A stretch of DNA of 64,000 nt from JACVRW01 sp963827065 (GCA_963827065.1 CAWGZM010000007.1:124001-188000); one strand, 5' to 3'; numbered from the stretch's first letter, positions 9,159 through 17,867 are shown. Program-made: numbers and translations. The notes: generated from the sequence alone by a model not told the origin.

Positions 9159-9829
9159 ATGACAGCCGGGGGCTCACGCCCCCGGACCCCCGTGGCCACT
9201 CCCGCGCCGCCAAGAGCCTCACGTTTCGCCGCCTGGTCGGGCTGGACCGGTCGGGCGGCCCGCCGCCCGCGACGCGCCGCGGGGAGGCGCTCCATCCCTG
9301 GACCATCCCCAATGCGATCGGCTTCGCCCGCATCGCGCTCATCCCCGTGTTCCTCGTGGTTGCGCTCCAATCGGACGACGGCCGCGACGCCACGGCCTTC
9401 GCCCTGTTCGCCGTGATCGCCTGGACCGACTACCTGGACGGCATGGCGGCGCGCATCACGGGTCAGTACAGCCGTCTCGGGGCCCTGCTCGACCCGCTCA
9501 CCGACCGCCTGCTCGTGATCGCCGGGGCGATCGTGGCGTGGGAGTTCCATCTCCTGCCGCGCTGGGCGCTGCTCGTGCTGGCCGCCCGCGAGGCGCTGAT
9601 GCTGGTGCTCACGCAGGTCGCGCTGCGGCGTGGGATCGACCTCAGCGTCAACATGCTGGGCCGCTGGGCGGTCTGGCCGACGATGAGCGCCCTGGCGCTC
9701 GCGCTCGTCTGGGACAGCTGGGTGCCAGAGGCGCTGCTTTACGTCGGCCTGGCCATGACCCTTGCGGCGACCGCTGTCTACCTGCAAGATGGGCTGCGCG
9801 CGATTCGCCAAGGCTCAACCTCTACTTGA
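9140..9829 (+). CDS. pgsA: CDP-alcohol phosphatidyltransferase, PgsA type
   Basis: 229 residues, membrane protein. The CDP-OH-P signature D-G-x2-A-R-x8-G-x3-D-x3-D is complete in YLDGMAARITGQYSRLGALL followed by DPLTD. It probably makes phosphatidylglycerophosphate from CDP-diacylglycerol and glycerol 3-phosphate. A ~45-residue basic N-terminal extension precedes the first helix, so the true start could be internal. The frame overlaps the proS end by 19 bases. pgsA close to garA and ftsR matches the mycobacterial order. Confidence 0.88.
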   Translation: MAKPSMNDSRGLTPPDPRGHSRAAKSLTFRRLVGLDRSGGPPPATRRGEALHPWTIPNAIGFARIALIPVFLVVALQSDDGRDATAFALFAVIAWTDYLDGMAARITGQYSRLGALLDPLTDRLLVIAGAIVAWEFHLLPRWALLVLAAREALMLVLTQVALRRGIDLSVNMLGRWAVWPTMSALALALVWDSWVPEALLYVGLAMTLAATAVYLQDGLRAIRQGSTST

Positions 9830-9838
9830 GGAAATGCT

Positions 9839-10141
9839 ATGGTCGATTCGGGCGCGTCAAACGCACTCGAAAGGACTGATTTGGACACGTTTCCCGATCT
9901 AGGAGCTCTCTCGGACGGCGAGCTCAAGGACCTGATCCAGGAGCTCACCGAGGAGGAGCAGGAGGTCTCCTACCGGCGGCGGATCCTTCATGGGAAGATC
10001 GACATCCTGCGAGCGGAACTCGTCAACCGCCTGCGCAAGAAGCACGAGGAGGGTGAGTCGGTCATCTCAGGCGCCGACGTTCAGCAGCTGACGGACATCC
10101 TGTCCGGCAAGGGCATCCCGGCCGACGCGGACCTGGAGTAG
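9839..10141 (+). CDS. RsiG-like anti-sigma factor, putative c-di-GMP binder
   Basis: 100 residues, mostly a helical hairpin. The stretch SDGELKDLIQELTEEEQEVS then YRRRILHGKIDILRAEL matches the RsiG fold. The known c-di-GMP motif E-x3-S-x2-R-x3-Q-x3-D is present as E40-x3-S44-x2-R47-x3-H51-x3-D55, with His in place of Gln. In Streptomyces, RsiG with c-di-GMP holds the sigma factor WhiG; forms with one motif per chain act as homodimers. A GAGG ribosome site precedes the ATG. No whiG-like gene is in this window. Confidence 0.72.
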   Translation: MVDSGASNALERTDLDTFPDLGALSDGELKDLIQELTEEEQEVSYRRRILHGKIDILRAELVNRLRKKHEEGESVISGADVQQLTDILSGKGIPADADLE

Positions 10142-10150
10142 GGACGGGCC

Positions 10151-10618
10151 GTGCACTGCCCCGAGTGCGGGTTCGTCAACGCCGAGGGCGCGAACTACTG
10201 CCAGAAGTGCGGTGCGTTCCTGGGCGAGGCGAAGGAATCGGGCCAGGGCGACACCACCGAGGTGTACCAACTCGACGAAAGCGGGGAGCTGCGCGCCGTG
10301 GACCTCGATGACGTGACCCACGAAGGCGCCACGCTGGTGATCAGAGCCGGGGGCGGGCGCGCCGGAGAGGCCTTCAACATCAGCGGCGAGCGCATGACGA
10401 TCGGGCGCAGCCCCGAGGCCGAGGTGTTCCTCGACGACGTGACGGTCTCGCGCAACCATGCCCTGCTCGTGCGCCGGCGCGACGGCCTCTACATCGACGA
10501 TCTCGGCTCGCTCAACGGCACCTACGTCAACAGACGCCGGATCGAGTCGCACCGGCTCCAGAACGGCGACGAGCTCCAGGTCGGCAAGTACAAGCTCACC
10601 TATCTCGACGAGCGTTGA
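10151..10618 (+). CDS. Zinc-ribbon FHA domain protein (GarA/OdhI-like)
   Basis: 155 residues. An N-terminal zinc ribbon (CPECG at 3-7, CQKCG) is followed by a tail containing DTTEVYQLD, a plausible threonine phosphorylation site. The FHA domain occupies about 60-150 (MTIGRSPEAEVFLDD, VSRNHALL, DLGSLNGTYVNRRRI). GarA and OdhI bind phosphothreonine and tune 2-oxoglutarate metabolism under Ser/Thr kinase control. Both mycobacterial and corynebacterial homologues sit beside the ftsR MerR gene, as here. GTG start; the stop overlaps the next gene. Confidence 0.88.
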   Translation: MHCPECGFVNAEGANYCQKCGAFLGEAKESGQGDTTEVYQLDESGELRAVDLDDVTHEGATLVIRAGGGRAGEAFNISGERMTIGRSPEAEVFLDDVTVSRNHALLVRRRDGLYIDDLGSLNGTYVNRRRIESHRLQNGDELQVGKYKLTYLDER

Positions 10619-11346
10619 GCACCGAGGTCACAGGCGAAGCGCCGGCACGTAAGGAGAAGGCGCTGACGATCGGCGCCGTCTGTAAGCAGCTGGAGCGCGA
10701 GTTCCCGGAGATCTCGATCTCGAAGATCCGCTACCTCGAGGACCAGAAGCTGCTCGCACCACGGCGCACGCCGGGCGGCTACCGGCTCTACGCGGCCGCG
10801 GACGTCGACAGGCTGCGGACGATCCTGCGCCTGCAGCGCGACGAGTTCCTGCCGTTGCGGGTGATCCGCCAGGAGCTGGCGGCCGGAAGGGCCGACAGCG
10901 GCGTGACGGAGCCTGCCGCCACCGACCAGCGCGCGCTGCGCCGCTCGACATTCGCGCTGCGCGGCCCGGGCTCGCTGTACCGGCTCGACGAGGTCCTCGA
11001 CGACACGGGCGCCGACCGGGCGCTGGTCAAGGAGCTCGAGGACTTCGGGGTGATCAAAGGCGAGCGGCACGAGGGCGAGACGCTCTACGACGACACCGAG
11101 CGCGAGATCGTCCGCGCGGTGACCGAGCTGAAGCGCTTCGGCGTCGGCGGGCGCAACCTGCGCGTGTTCCGCACCTCGGCGGACCGCGAGGCGGCGCTGC
11201 TCGAGCAGATCCTCGCGCCCGCGCTGCGCTCGCGAAACCCGGAGCGGCGCAAGGAGGCGGTCGAGGCGCTCGAGAACCTGGCGGCGATCGCCTCCCATCT
11301 GAAGCACCTGCTGCTCGTGCGCGACCTGCGCAAGCTGGCTCGCTGA
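10615..11346 (+). CDS. MerR-family regulator, FtsR-like
   Basis: 243 residues. The N-terminal winged helix (LTIGAVCKQLEREFPEISIS then KIRYLEDQKLL, GGYRLY) recognises DNA; a long helical C-terminal part lacks the metal-binding cysteines of classical MerR sensors. Rv1828/FtsR, always next to garA/odhI, activates cell-division genes including ftsZ in corynebacteria. It starts at TTG overlapping the FHA stop (TTGA), so translation is coupled. Confidence 0.85.
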   Translation: MSTEVTGEAPARKEKALTIGAVCKQLEREFPEISISKIRYLEDQKLLAPRRTPGGYRLYAAADVDRLRTILRLQRDEFLPLRVIRQELAAGRADSGVTEPAATDQRALRRSTFALRGPGSLYRLDEVLDDTGADRALVKELEDFGVIKGERHEGETLYDDTEREIVRAVTELKRFGVGGRNLRVFRTSADREAALLEQILAPALRSRNPERRKEAVEALENLAAIASHLKHLLLVRDLRKLAR

Positions 11347-11354
11347 GCGCGCAC

Positions 11355-11876
11355 GTGCGCCTCGAGGACCACATCGAGGACATCCCGGACTTCCCGAAGC
11401 CGGGGATCGTCTTCAAGGACATCACGCCGCTGTTCCTCGACCCCGAGGCGCTTCGGTACGCGATCGACGAGCTCGCCGAGTACGCGCGCTCGCGCTCGGT
11501 CGACTACGTGGTCTCGGCCGAGGCGCGCGGCTTCGTGCTCGGCGCCGCCGTCGCCGCCGCGGCCGGCGCCGGCTTCATCCTCGCCCGCAAGCCCGGGAAG
11601 TTGCCGCGTGAGATCTCCTCGGTCGAGTACCAGCTCGAGTACGGAGTCGACGCGCTCGAGGTGCATGCCGACGCGGTTCGCGACGGGGCGCGCGTGCTCG
11701 TTCACGACGACCTGCTCGCGACGGGCGGCACGGCCGGTGCGCTCTGCGACCTGGTGGAGCAGGCGAGCGGCGTCGTGGCAGGATGCGCGTTCGTGATCGA
11801 GCTTGCCTTTCTCCAGGGACGCGAACGGCTCGCGGGCTACGACGTCAAGTCGCTCGTCGTCTACGAGTCCGAGTGA
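11355..11876 (+). CDS. apt: Adenine phosphoribosyltransferase
   Basis: 173 residues, standard length. Purine salvage: adenine plus PRPP to AMP. The N-terminal IPDFPKPGIVFKDITPLF is diagnostic, EARGFVLGAAVA follows, and the PRPP loop is VLVHDDLLATGGTA. GTG start. The stop overlaps the start of the SRPBCC gene (GTGA). Confidence 0.95.
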   Translation: MRLEDHIEDIPDFPKPGIVFKDITPLFLDPEALRYAIDELAEYARSRSVDYVVSAEARGFVLGAAVAAAAGAGFILARKPGKLPREISSVEYQLEYGVDALEVHADAVRDGARVLVHDDLLATGGTAGALCDLVEQASGVVAGCAFVIELAFLQGRERLAGYDVKSLVVYESE

Positions 11877-12316
11877 TCGTGCGGCGCGAGACGCTCGTCC
11901 CGGCGCCGCCGGAGGAGGTGTGGCGCGTGGTCAGCGATCCCGCCCGGCTGCCGGCCTGGTGGCCGAGCGTGTCGCGCGTCGAGGATGCCTCGCCCGAGGC
12001 CTGGACCAAGGTGATGCTGTCGCCTGGCGGCAAGGCCGTACGCGCCGACTACACGCGCGTCGAGGCCGAGGAGCCGACGCGCGTTCTCTGGCGCCACGAG
12101 GTGGAGGAGTCGCCGTTCGAGCGGATCCTGTCTGCCTCGACGACCGAGATCGCGATGGAGGCCCGCGACGACGGCACGCTCGTCCGCATCTCGGTCGAGC
12201 ACCGCCCGCGCGGCTGGGCGCGCTTCAGCCCCTTTCAGATGCGCGCGGCCGCCATCCGGCAGGTCTCCGGCGCGCTGGACGGGCTCGTCTCGCTCTTCCG
12301 TGTGGAGGACGGCTGA
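11873..12316 (+). CDS. SRPBCC (START/Bet v1-like) protein
   Basis: 147 residues. VRRETLVPAPPEEVWRVVSD and LPAWWPSV form the typical first strand and helix of polyketide-cyclase/START-type hydrophobic pockets. The ligand is unknown. It is coupled to apt upstream and to the FAD oxidase downstream (ATGA overlap), which suggests a lipid-related role with the latter rather than with purine salvage. Confidence 0.8.
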   Translation: MIVRRETLVPAPPEEVWRVVSDPARLPAWWPSVSRVEDASPEAWTKVMLSPGGKAVRADYTRVEAEEPTRVLWRHEVEESPFERILSASTTEIAMEARDDGTLVRISVEHRPRGWARFSPFQMRAAAIRQVSGALDGLVSLFRVEDG

Positions 12317-13926
12317 TGCGCTGGTGGGGCTGGGGCGAGGACGGGCACGACGTGAACCTCCCCGAGGATGCGACCTTCCTGCTCGAGACGCAGCTCGGCA
12401 TCTCGCGCGGCGAGCGCCGCTCCCCGGTCGCGCTCGAGGAGGTGCGCCTGCCTGAGCCGCGGCTGCCGGCGCCGCTCCGCGAGCGCCTCAGCGGGCTGCT
12501 GGGCGCCGAGCACGTTCGTGACGACCGCGCGGCGCGCGTCGAGCACGCCCTCGGGCGCTCCTACCCCGACCTCATCCGGCTGCGCTCGGGCGACGGCTCG
12601 AGCGCCCCTGACGTCGTCGTCCATCCGGGCTCGGCCGAGGAGGTGGCGGCAGTGCTCGCCGCGTGTGCCGAGGCGCGCGCCGCCGTCGTTCCGTTCGGCG
12701 GCGGCACGAGCGTCGTCGGCGGCGTCGAGCCGCTCGCGGACGGCTACGCGGGCGCGGTGTCGCTCGACCTCCGCCGGCTCGACGCGGTGGCGGGGATCGA
12801 CCGGACTTCGCTCACCGCACGCCTCGGCGCGGGCATGCTCGGCCCCGAGATCGAGCGCCGGCTGGGGGAGGAGGGTCTGACTCTCGGCCACTTCCCGCAG
12901 TCGTTCGAGTACTCGACCCTGGGCGGCTGGGTCGCCACCCGCTCGGCGGGCCAGGCGTCGACCGGCTACGGGCGCATCGAGGAGCTCGTCGAGGGCATGC
13001 GCTTCGTCGCTCCCGCCGGCGAGATCGACGTGCGCGAGCGGCCCGCCAGCGCCGCGGGCCCCGAGCTGGGCGAGTTGCTCGTGGGCTCCGAGGGTGCCCT
13101 CGGAGTCGTCTGCGAGGCGACAGTGCGCGTCCGCCCGGCCCCCCAGCTGCGCCGTTTCGAGGGCTGGTCGTTCCGCAGCTTCGGCGAGGGATGCGAGGCC
13201 CTTAGGGTGCTCGCCCAAGAGGGAGCTGCCCCCGACGTCGCGCGCCTGTCGGACGAGGCCGAAACCGGGCTCGGCTTCGCGCTCGCCGCCACCGGCGGCA
13301 CCGCCGAGCGTGTCGTCAAGCGCTATCTGCGCATGGCGGGGCACGAGCGCCCCTGCGTGGCGATCATCGGTTTCGAGGGCAGCGAGGAGGACGTCGAGCG
13401 GCGCAGGCTGCGGGCGGCCGCGCTGCTCCGCGGCGGCGGCGGGCTCTCGCTGGGGCGCAGGCCGGGCGACGCCTGGCTTCGCACGCGCTATTCCGGCCCG
13501 TACCTGCGCGACGAGCTGCTCGGCAGAGGCGCGCTCGTCGACACGCTCGAGACGGCGACTTCTTGGAGCAACCTCGGGCCGCTCTACGAGACGGTCGGCG
13601 GGGCGCTGCGCCGCACACTCGGGCCGATGTCGCTCGTGATGTGCCACGTCTCGCATCTCTATCGCTCGGGCGCGTCGCTCTACTTCACGTTCTTCGCGCG
13701 CCAGGACGAGGACGCGCTGGCCCAGTGGCGCACCGTCAAGGAGGCCGCCTCCCAGGCCATCGTCGACGGCGGCGGGACGATCACGCATCACCACGGTGTG
13801 GGCCGCGACCACCTGCCCTGGATGCGCGCCGAGGTCGGCGAGCTCGGGCTGGACCTGCTGCGGGCCGCGAAGGAGCGGCTCGACCCCGCCGGGGTGATGA
13901 ACCCCGGCAAGCTGCTGCCCGGGTAG
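12316..13926 (+). CDS. FAD-binding oxidase, alkyldihydroxyacetonephosphate synthase-like
   Basis: 536 residues. N-terminal MRWWGWGEDGHDVNLP is typical of the AgpS group (mycobacterial Rv3107c type). The PCMH FAD-binding region has VVPFGGGTSVVGG near residue 135 and GWVATRSAGQASTGYGRIEE near 205; the C-terminal cap has TITHHHGVGRDHLPWM and ends PAGVMNPGKLLPG. AGPS enzymes form ether lipids by replacing the acyl group of acyl-DHAP with an alkyl group; a glycolate or lactate-type oxidase is the alternative. Confidence 0.85.
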   Translation: MRWWGWGEDGHDVNLPEDATFLLETQLGISRGERRSPVALEEVRLPEPRLPAPLRERLSGLLGAEHVRDDRAARVEHALGRSYPDLIRLRSGDGSSAPDVVVHPGSAEEVAAVLAACAEARAAVVPFGGGTSVVGGVEPLADGYAGAVSLDLRRLDAVAGIDRTSLTARLGAGMLGPEIERRLGEEGLTLGHFPQSFEYSTLGGWVATRSAGQASTGYGRIEELVEGMRFVAPAGEIDVRERPASAAGPELGELLVGSEGALGVVCEATVRVRPAPQLRRFEGWSFRSFGEGCEALRVLAQEGAAPDVARLSDEAETGLGFALAATGGTAERVVKRYLRMAGHERPCVAIIGFEGSEEDVERRRLRAAALLRGGGGLSLGRRPGDAWLRTRYSGPYLRDELLGRGALVDTLETATSWSNLGPLYETVGGALRRTLGPMSLVMCHVSHLYRSGASLYFTFFARQDEDALAQWRTVKEAASQAIVDGGGTITHHHGVGRDHLPWMRAEVGELGLDLLRAAKERLDPAGVMNPGKLLPG

Positions 13927-13941
13927 CAAAGTTGACGATCC

Positions 13942-14811
13942 TCAGCGAGCCCTTGTGACGCGTTCGAGTACCCGGCCCGCGAACGGCATCTTCGGAGTGC
14001 GCCATACGTGTCGCTGCTCGAAGGGCCAGGCGTAGATCGGGTTGCCGTCGCGCACCAGCTCAGACAGGCGTGGTTCGCCGAGCTCCTCGGCTGACCACTC
14101 GTACAGGCATTGCAGCCGCGGCACGATCACCGCGTAGTCGAGCATCCGGCCGAGCCGCTGCTCGTCGGCGATATAGCGCTCCACGTCGAGCGCTAGCGGA
14201 TAGCGGTTTGGCAGCACGCGGCGGAGTGACAGGAAGGCGCCGGCCATCCCTAGCCGGGGGTCGCCGAGCAGGCGGCCGAGCGGAGCGAACCGTCCGAGCG
14301 CCAGGCGCGGCGCCGCGGCGAGTGCATGGGCGTACAGCACGCGCGCCAGCGCGACGTTCATGAAGAAGCGCTCCGCTGCGCTCTCCGCTTCGGCGAGTCC
14401 CCGGTGCTCCAAGTAGGCGCCCACGATGCTCGCGTTGTGCGCTCGGTACCAGTTGCGCCCCGTCGGTCTCGCGCCGAACTCCAGCCACAGTCGCACGGCC
14501 TGCGATGACGGCTCGCCGGCCAGCCCACCGAGAAGCGCGACCGTTTCGCATCCGTCCCGCAGCAGTCGCTCGTTGACCGCCCGCCACCACACGCTGCCGG
14601 GCGGCGACGCGTCGAGCGGATTGAGCACACCGCGGCGTGCCTGCCAGCGCATGAACGACAACGCCGCCCGTCGGAACGGCAGGTGTCGCGGTGCGCTGCC
14701 CGTCGGCCCGTGGAACACCCGCGCCATCAATGCAAGACGCGCCGCCGGATCGTCGCGCACGGCCGCGACCTGCGCCCCAGCCAAGGCGAGCGCGCCTGCG
14801 TGGTGGCTCAT
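13942..14811 (-). CDS. Conserved hypothetical protein
   Basis: 289 residues from the ATG at 14811; the frame stays open to 14883, but that extra part is Arg-rich and not protein-like. I do not recognise the family. It is Ala/Arg-rich, probably helical, with aromatic clusters such as FMRWQARRGVLNPLD and NWYRAHNASIV, and no signal peptide or clear membrane segment. It converges with the AgpS-like gene (15-bp gap). Confidence 0.65.
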   Translation of the reverse strand: MSHHAGALALAGAQVAAVRDDPAARLALMARVFHGPTGSAPRHLPFRRAALSFMRWQARRGVLNPLDASPPGSVWWRAVNERLLRDGCETVALLGGLAGEPSSQAVRLWLEFGARPTGRNWYRAHNASIVGAYLEHRGLAEAESAAERFFMNVALARVLYAHALAAAPRLALGRFAPLGRLLGDPRLGMAGAFLSLRRVLPNRYPLALDVERYIADEQRLGRMLDYAVIVPRLQCLYEWSAEELGEPRLSELVRDGNPIYAWPFEQRHVWRTPKMPFAGRVLERVTRAR

Positions 14812-15064
14812 CGCGAGAGTGATAGCGATTCGCCGAAGACGAACGCGACCTCCGCGAGAGCGATCGGCAGGGCCCGGCCGCACCGTCGCTCGGCCTCACA
14901 TCGCTCTACTCGCGAACTTCAACCTCCAGCAGGACCAGCAGACAGGTGCGATCACGGGCGAGTTCGGCGCGGACAGCCAGAGCGCGTCGACGCAGGATCC
15001 GGCGATCCTCACCGACGCGTGCAGCAGCGGGACACAAGCACCACGGCGGTGGCGATAAGCGGCG

Positions 15065-16051
15065 CTAGCCGCCCGGTGGGGCCAGCACCGACTGGCCCAG
15101 CACGGCGCTCTGCTGGTCGCCCTGGGGCTGCGCCGCGCGCAGCTTCGGCACGCGCCCGCGCAGGACGGAGTCACCCGAGTGCCCGCGCTCCTGGTCGAGC
15201 GGCTCACGCGAGAGGTCGATGAAGCGGTACTGCTCGAAGTCCGCGGGCAGGTTGCCGACCGCCTGATAGTTGCCCTGCTGGTCCGTGACCTGACCGCCGA
15301 GCGTCTTGGCGTCGCCCTGACCGTTGTAGAGCCATACCTCGTAGGCCTCGCGCTGCCCGCTGGGCTCGAGCTGCGCGGCCTGCACGAGGAGCTGACGCCT
15401 GCCGTTCTGCTCGACGACGATGGCGATTCCTGCGGGCGCGCCGCTTCCCTGCTGACCGGCGTTCTCGCCGTCGCCGCCACCCGATGCCGCCTGTTCGGCA
15501 GCGGGCGCGGGTTCGTCGTCGTCCCCGGTGAGGACTCCCACCGGCCATACGAGGATCGCCACCAGGGCGAGCGCGGCGAGCACACCCGCGCCGGCAAGCA
15601 GCCGGCGGCGCTTGACGGCGGCGTCCGCGGGCGCCGCCAAACCGGCGCCGGCGGCGGGCCGCTGTGGCGCGGCGGCAGCGCTGCGCCGGCCGCGCTCGCC
15701 GTCCGGCACGGCCGGCATCGAGCCGTTCGGGTAGAGCCCGGCGAGCGAGTCGAGCAGCGAGCGCGTCCAGCTGCGCGCCGCCTCGGAGCGCCGCAGGTGG
15801 CCCTTGGTCGCCGCCGCCTCGGGCCCCGCCTGCTGGCCGAGCACGTAGTCGGTGAGCTGGCCGCGCCAGTCCTCCTCGACGGCCCGGACGCTGACCGGCG
15901 ACAGCTCGACGAGCGCGTCACGGGCGAGCTCGCGCACGCGCCGCTCGGGCATGCCGAGCATCTCCGCGAGCTCCTCGTAGGTCTTCCCCTGCTGCAGGAC
16001 GAGCTCGACGATCGCCCGCTGCTCGGCGGAAAGCTGGTCGAAGGTGGCCAT
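15065..16051 (-). CDS. Membrane HTH/anti-sigma-K-like fusion protein
   Basis: 328 residues from the ATG at 16051. Residues 1-50 look like a sigma-70 region-4/LuxR-type HTH (FDQLSAEQRAIVELVLQQGK then YEELAEMLGMPERRVRELA). One transmembrane segment lies at about 147-168. The outer part (AYEVWLYNGQGDAKTLGG, LPADFEQYRFIDLS) resembles the RskA anti-sigma-K C-terminal domain. A sigma-like DNA-binding module tethered to a membrane sensor is an uncommon arrangement. Divergent from the thioesterase. Confidence 0.75.
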   Translation of the reverse strand: MATFDQLSAEQRAIVELVLQQGKTYEELAEMLGMPERRVRELARDALVELSPVSVRAVEEDWRGQLTDYVLGQQAGPEAAATKGHLRRSEAARSWTRSLLDSLAGLYPNGSMPAVPDGERGRRSAAAAPQRPAAGAGLAAPADAAVKRRRLLAGAGVLAALALVAILVWPVGVLTGDDDEPAPAAEQAASGGGDGENAGQQGSGAPAGIAIVVEQNGRRQLLVQAAQLEPSGQREAYEVWLYNGQGDAKTLGGQVTDQQGNYQAVGNLPADFEQYRFIDLSREPLDQERGHSGDSVLRGRVPKLRAAQPQGDQQSAVLGQSVLAPPGG

Positions 16052-16082
16052 GAGCAGGGGGAACTGTAGTGTGCCCGCCTCG
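16052..16082. promoter_or_regulatory. Divergent promoter with overlapping -10 boxes
   Basis: TAGTGT (16067-16072) reads rightward, 10 bases before the thioesterase ATG. TACAGT (complement of 16063-16068) reads leftward, 11 bases before the anti-sigma ATG. The two boxes share the central TA. Confidence 0.4.
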
Positions 16083-16490
16083 ATGGAATCGCCGGTTCGC
16101 ACGTACCCCTTTCCGGGCACACTCGACGACGTTCTGGGGTTCGAGCTGCTTGATCTGAGCGCCGAGCGCGTCCAGGCGCGCTTTCCGGTCGAGAAGCGCG
16201 TGACGCAGCCAATGGGCCTCGTCCACGGCGGCGCCTACGCGGCGCTGGCGGAGTCGATGGTCTCGATGGCGACCCACGCTGCCGTCGAGGAGGACGGGAG
16301 CTTCGCCGTCGGCCAGTCGAACAGCACAACCTTCCTCCGGCCGGTCACCGAGGGCAGCGTCCACGCCGAGGGAGTCGCGCTCCACCGCGGCCGTACCACC
16401 TGGATCTGGGACGTCCGCTTCACAGACGACGACGAGCGCCTCTGTGCCATCACGCGGCTGACGATGGCCGTGCGGCCTCAGCCGGGCTGA
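16083..16490 (+). CDS. PaaI-family hotdog thioesterase
   Basis: 135 residues. The hotdog signature is VTQPMGLVHGGAYAALAES with conserved HGG, then ESMVSMATHAAV and FLRPVTEGSVHAEG. This family hydrolyses acyl- or aryl-CoA thioesters; the substrate is unknown. The ATG at 16083 gives the normal length; upstream codons would overlap the divergent gene. Confidence 0.88.
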   Translation: MESPVRTYPFPGTLDDVLGFELLDLSAERVQARFPVEKRVTQPMGLVHGGAYAALAESMVSMATHAAVEEDGSFAVGQSNSTTFLRPVTEGSVHAEGVALHRGRTTWIWDVRFTDDDERLCAITRLTMAVRPQPG

Positions 16491-17821
16491 CCGGGGCTGT
16501 CGAGCAGGTAGGCCTGCACCGGGCCCTGCTTGCCCTTGACCGCGATCTCGCCTAGCGAGCGCACGCTCGCGCCGGGGAGCGCGCGCAGGGTGGTCTCGCC
16601 GATCACGACGCCGCCGGCGGGCGCCTCCGCCTGAAGGCGCGAGGCGAGGTTCACCGTGTCGCCGATGACCGTGTAGCTGCGACCGCTCTCGGCGCCGAGC
16701 ACGCCGACCATCGCCTCCCCGCTGTTGACGGCCGCCCGGAAGCGCGGCCAGCCCGGGTTCTCGTCCGCCAGCCGGGAGGTCTCGGCCTGCAGCTCGAGCG
16801 CCGCCTCAACGGCCTGCCGGGCGTGCTCGGGTTGGTCGCCGCGCGTGCCCCAGGTGGCCATGATCGCGTCGCCGACGAGCCGGTCGACCTCGCCGCCGTG
16901 GCGGTCGACGATCGGCGGGATCGCGATCCGCAGGTAGGCGTTCAGCATCTCGGATACCTCCCGCGGGTCGCGGCCCTCGGAGAAGCGCGTGAAGCCCTCG
17001 AGGTCCGCGAACAGGACGCTGACCTCGCGCTTGCCGGCGGCTGTCTCGTCCAGGTAGAGGTCGCTGAAGCGCTCCTCGCCCTCCTCACGGCGTGCGCTCC
17101 ACGCGATCGCGCCGAAGGCCAGCACCATCAGGACGTGCCACTCCCACCAGCTCGCGTGCCAGTTGCGCGCGAACGCGACCGCGATCATCGCCTCGGCCAG
17201 CAGCACGCAGGCGCTCGCCACGGCCAGCAGGATGTGCGAGCCGCTGCGGATCGCTATCGCCCCGTAGCGCCAGCCGGCGAAGGCGTACAGGAGGGTGGCG
17301 GCGGCCGCGGCGCCCACGAGCCCGCCGCTGGCCCGCTCGGCGGGGGTGGGATCGTCGAGCGGCGGCACCGACCCGAGCGAGAGCGCCGCCCAGGCCGCCA
17401 GCAGCACGAGCACGGCCCCGCGCAGCAGTCCCGCGTGGCGGATCACCCACTGGGCGCGCGCCACCGGCAGCGGCAGCGCCGACGCTGCAGTGAACAGCGC
17501 CGCCAGCACGAGCCCCACCGAGGTGGCGATCACAAAGCCCTGGTTCGGGCCGTCGAGCAGGACGCCGGGCGTCGCGAGGGCGTGCAGGGCGAGGAAGCCC
17601 GCGGCGGACAGGAACGCCAGCGAGACGAGGAACAGCCGCGCGTCGGCGCGGTGCAGCGCGATGCCGCTCGTCGAGAGGGCGAGGCCCGCGCTCGTGACCG
17701 CCGCGGTCAGCACGAGCCAGAAGTGGGAGGGATGGTGCTCCCAGATTCCGTCTGCCGACGGCGCCGCGAGCAGCACGATCAGGCCGACAAGCGGCAGGGC
17801 GAGCGCTGCGAGCCAGATCAA
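16478..17821 (-). CDS. Membrane-bound class III adenylate/guanylate cyclase
   Basis: 447 residues. About 250 N-terminal residues form roughly eight hydrophobic segments; the C-terminal cyclase domain begins EVSVLFADLEGFTRF (first metal Asp) and has LVGDAIMATWG (second metal Asp) and VIGDTVNLASRLQ (catalytic Asn and Arg). The substrate-specifying lysine before GDA is Arg (DRLVGD), so ATP specificity is not assured. It probably makes a cyclic nucleotide in response to a membrane signal. It converges with the thioesterase by 13 bases. Confidence 0.85.
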   Translation of the reverse strand: MIWLAALALPLVGLIVLLAAPSADGIWEHHPSHFWLVLTAAVTSAGLALSTSGIALHRADARLFLVSLAFLSAAGFLALHALATPGVLLDGPNQGFVIATSVGLVLAALFTAASALPLPVARAQWVIRHAGLLRGAVLVLLAAWAALSLGSVPPLDDPTPAERASGGLVGAAAAATLLYAFAGWRYGAIAIRSGSHILLAVASACVLLAEAMIAVAFARNWHASWWEWHVLMVLAFGAIAWSARREEGEERFSDLYLDETAAGKREVSVLFADLEGFTRFSEGRDPREVSEMLNAYLRIAIPPIVDRHGGEVDRLVGDAIMATWGTRGDQPEHARQAVEAALELQAETSRLADENPGWPRFRAAVNSGEAMVGVLGAESGRSYTVIGDTVNLASRLQAEAPAGGVVIGETTLRALPGASVRSLGEIAVKGKQGPVQAYLLDSPGQPG

Positions 17822-17867
17822 GGATCGCTGGTCGCCGCTCTCGCGCGTGGAGAGGCGCCGGCTGCGC

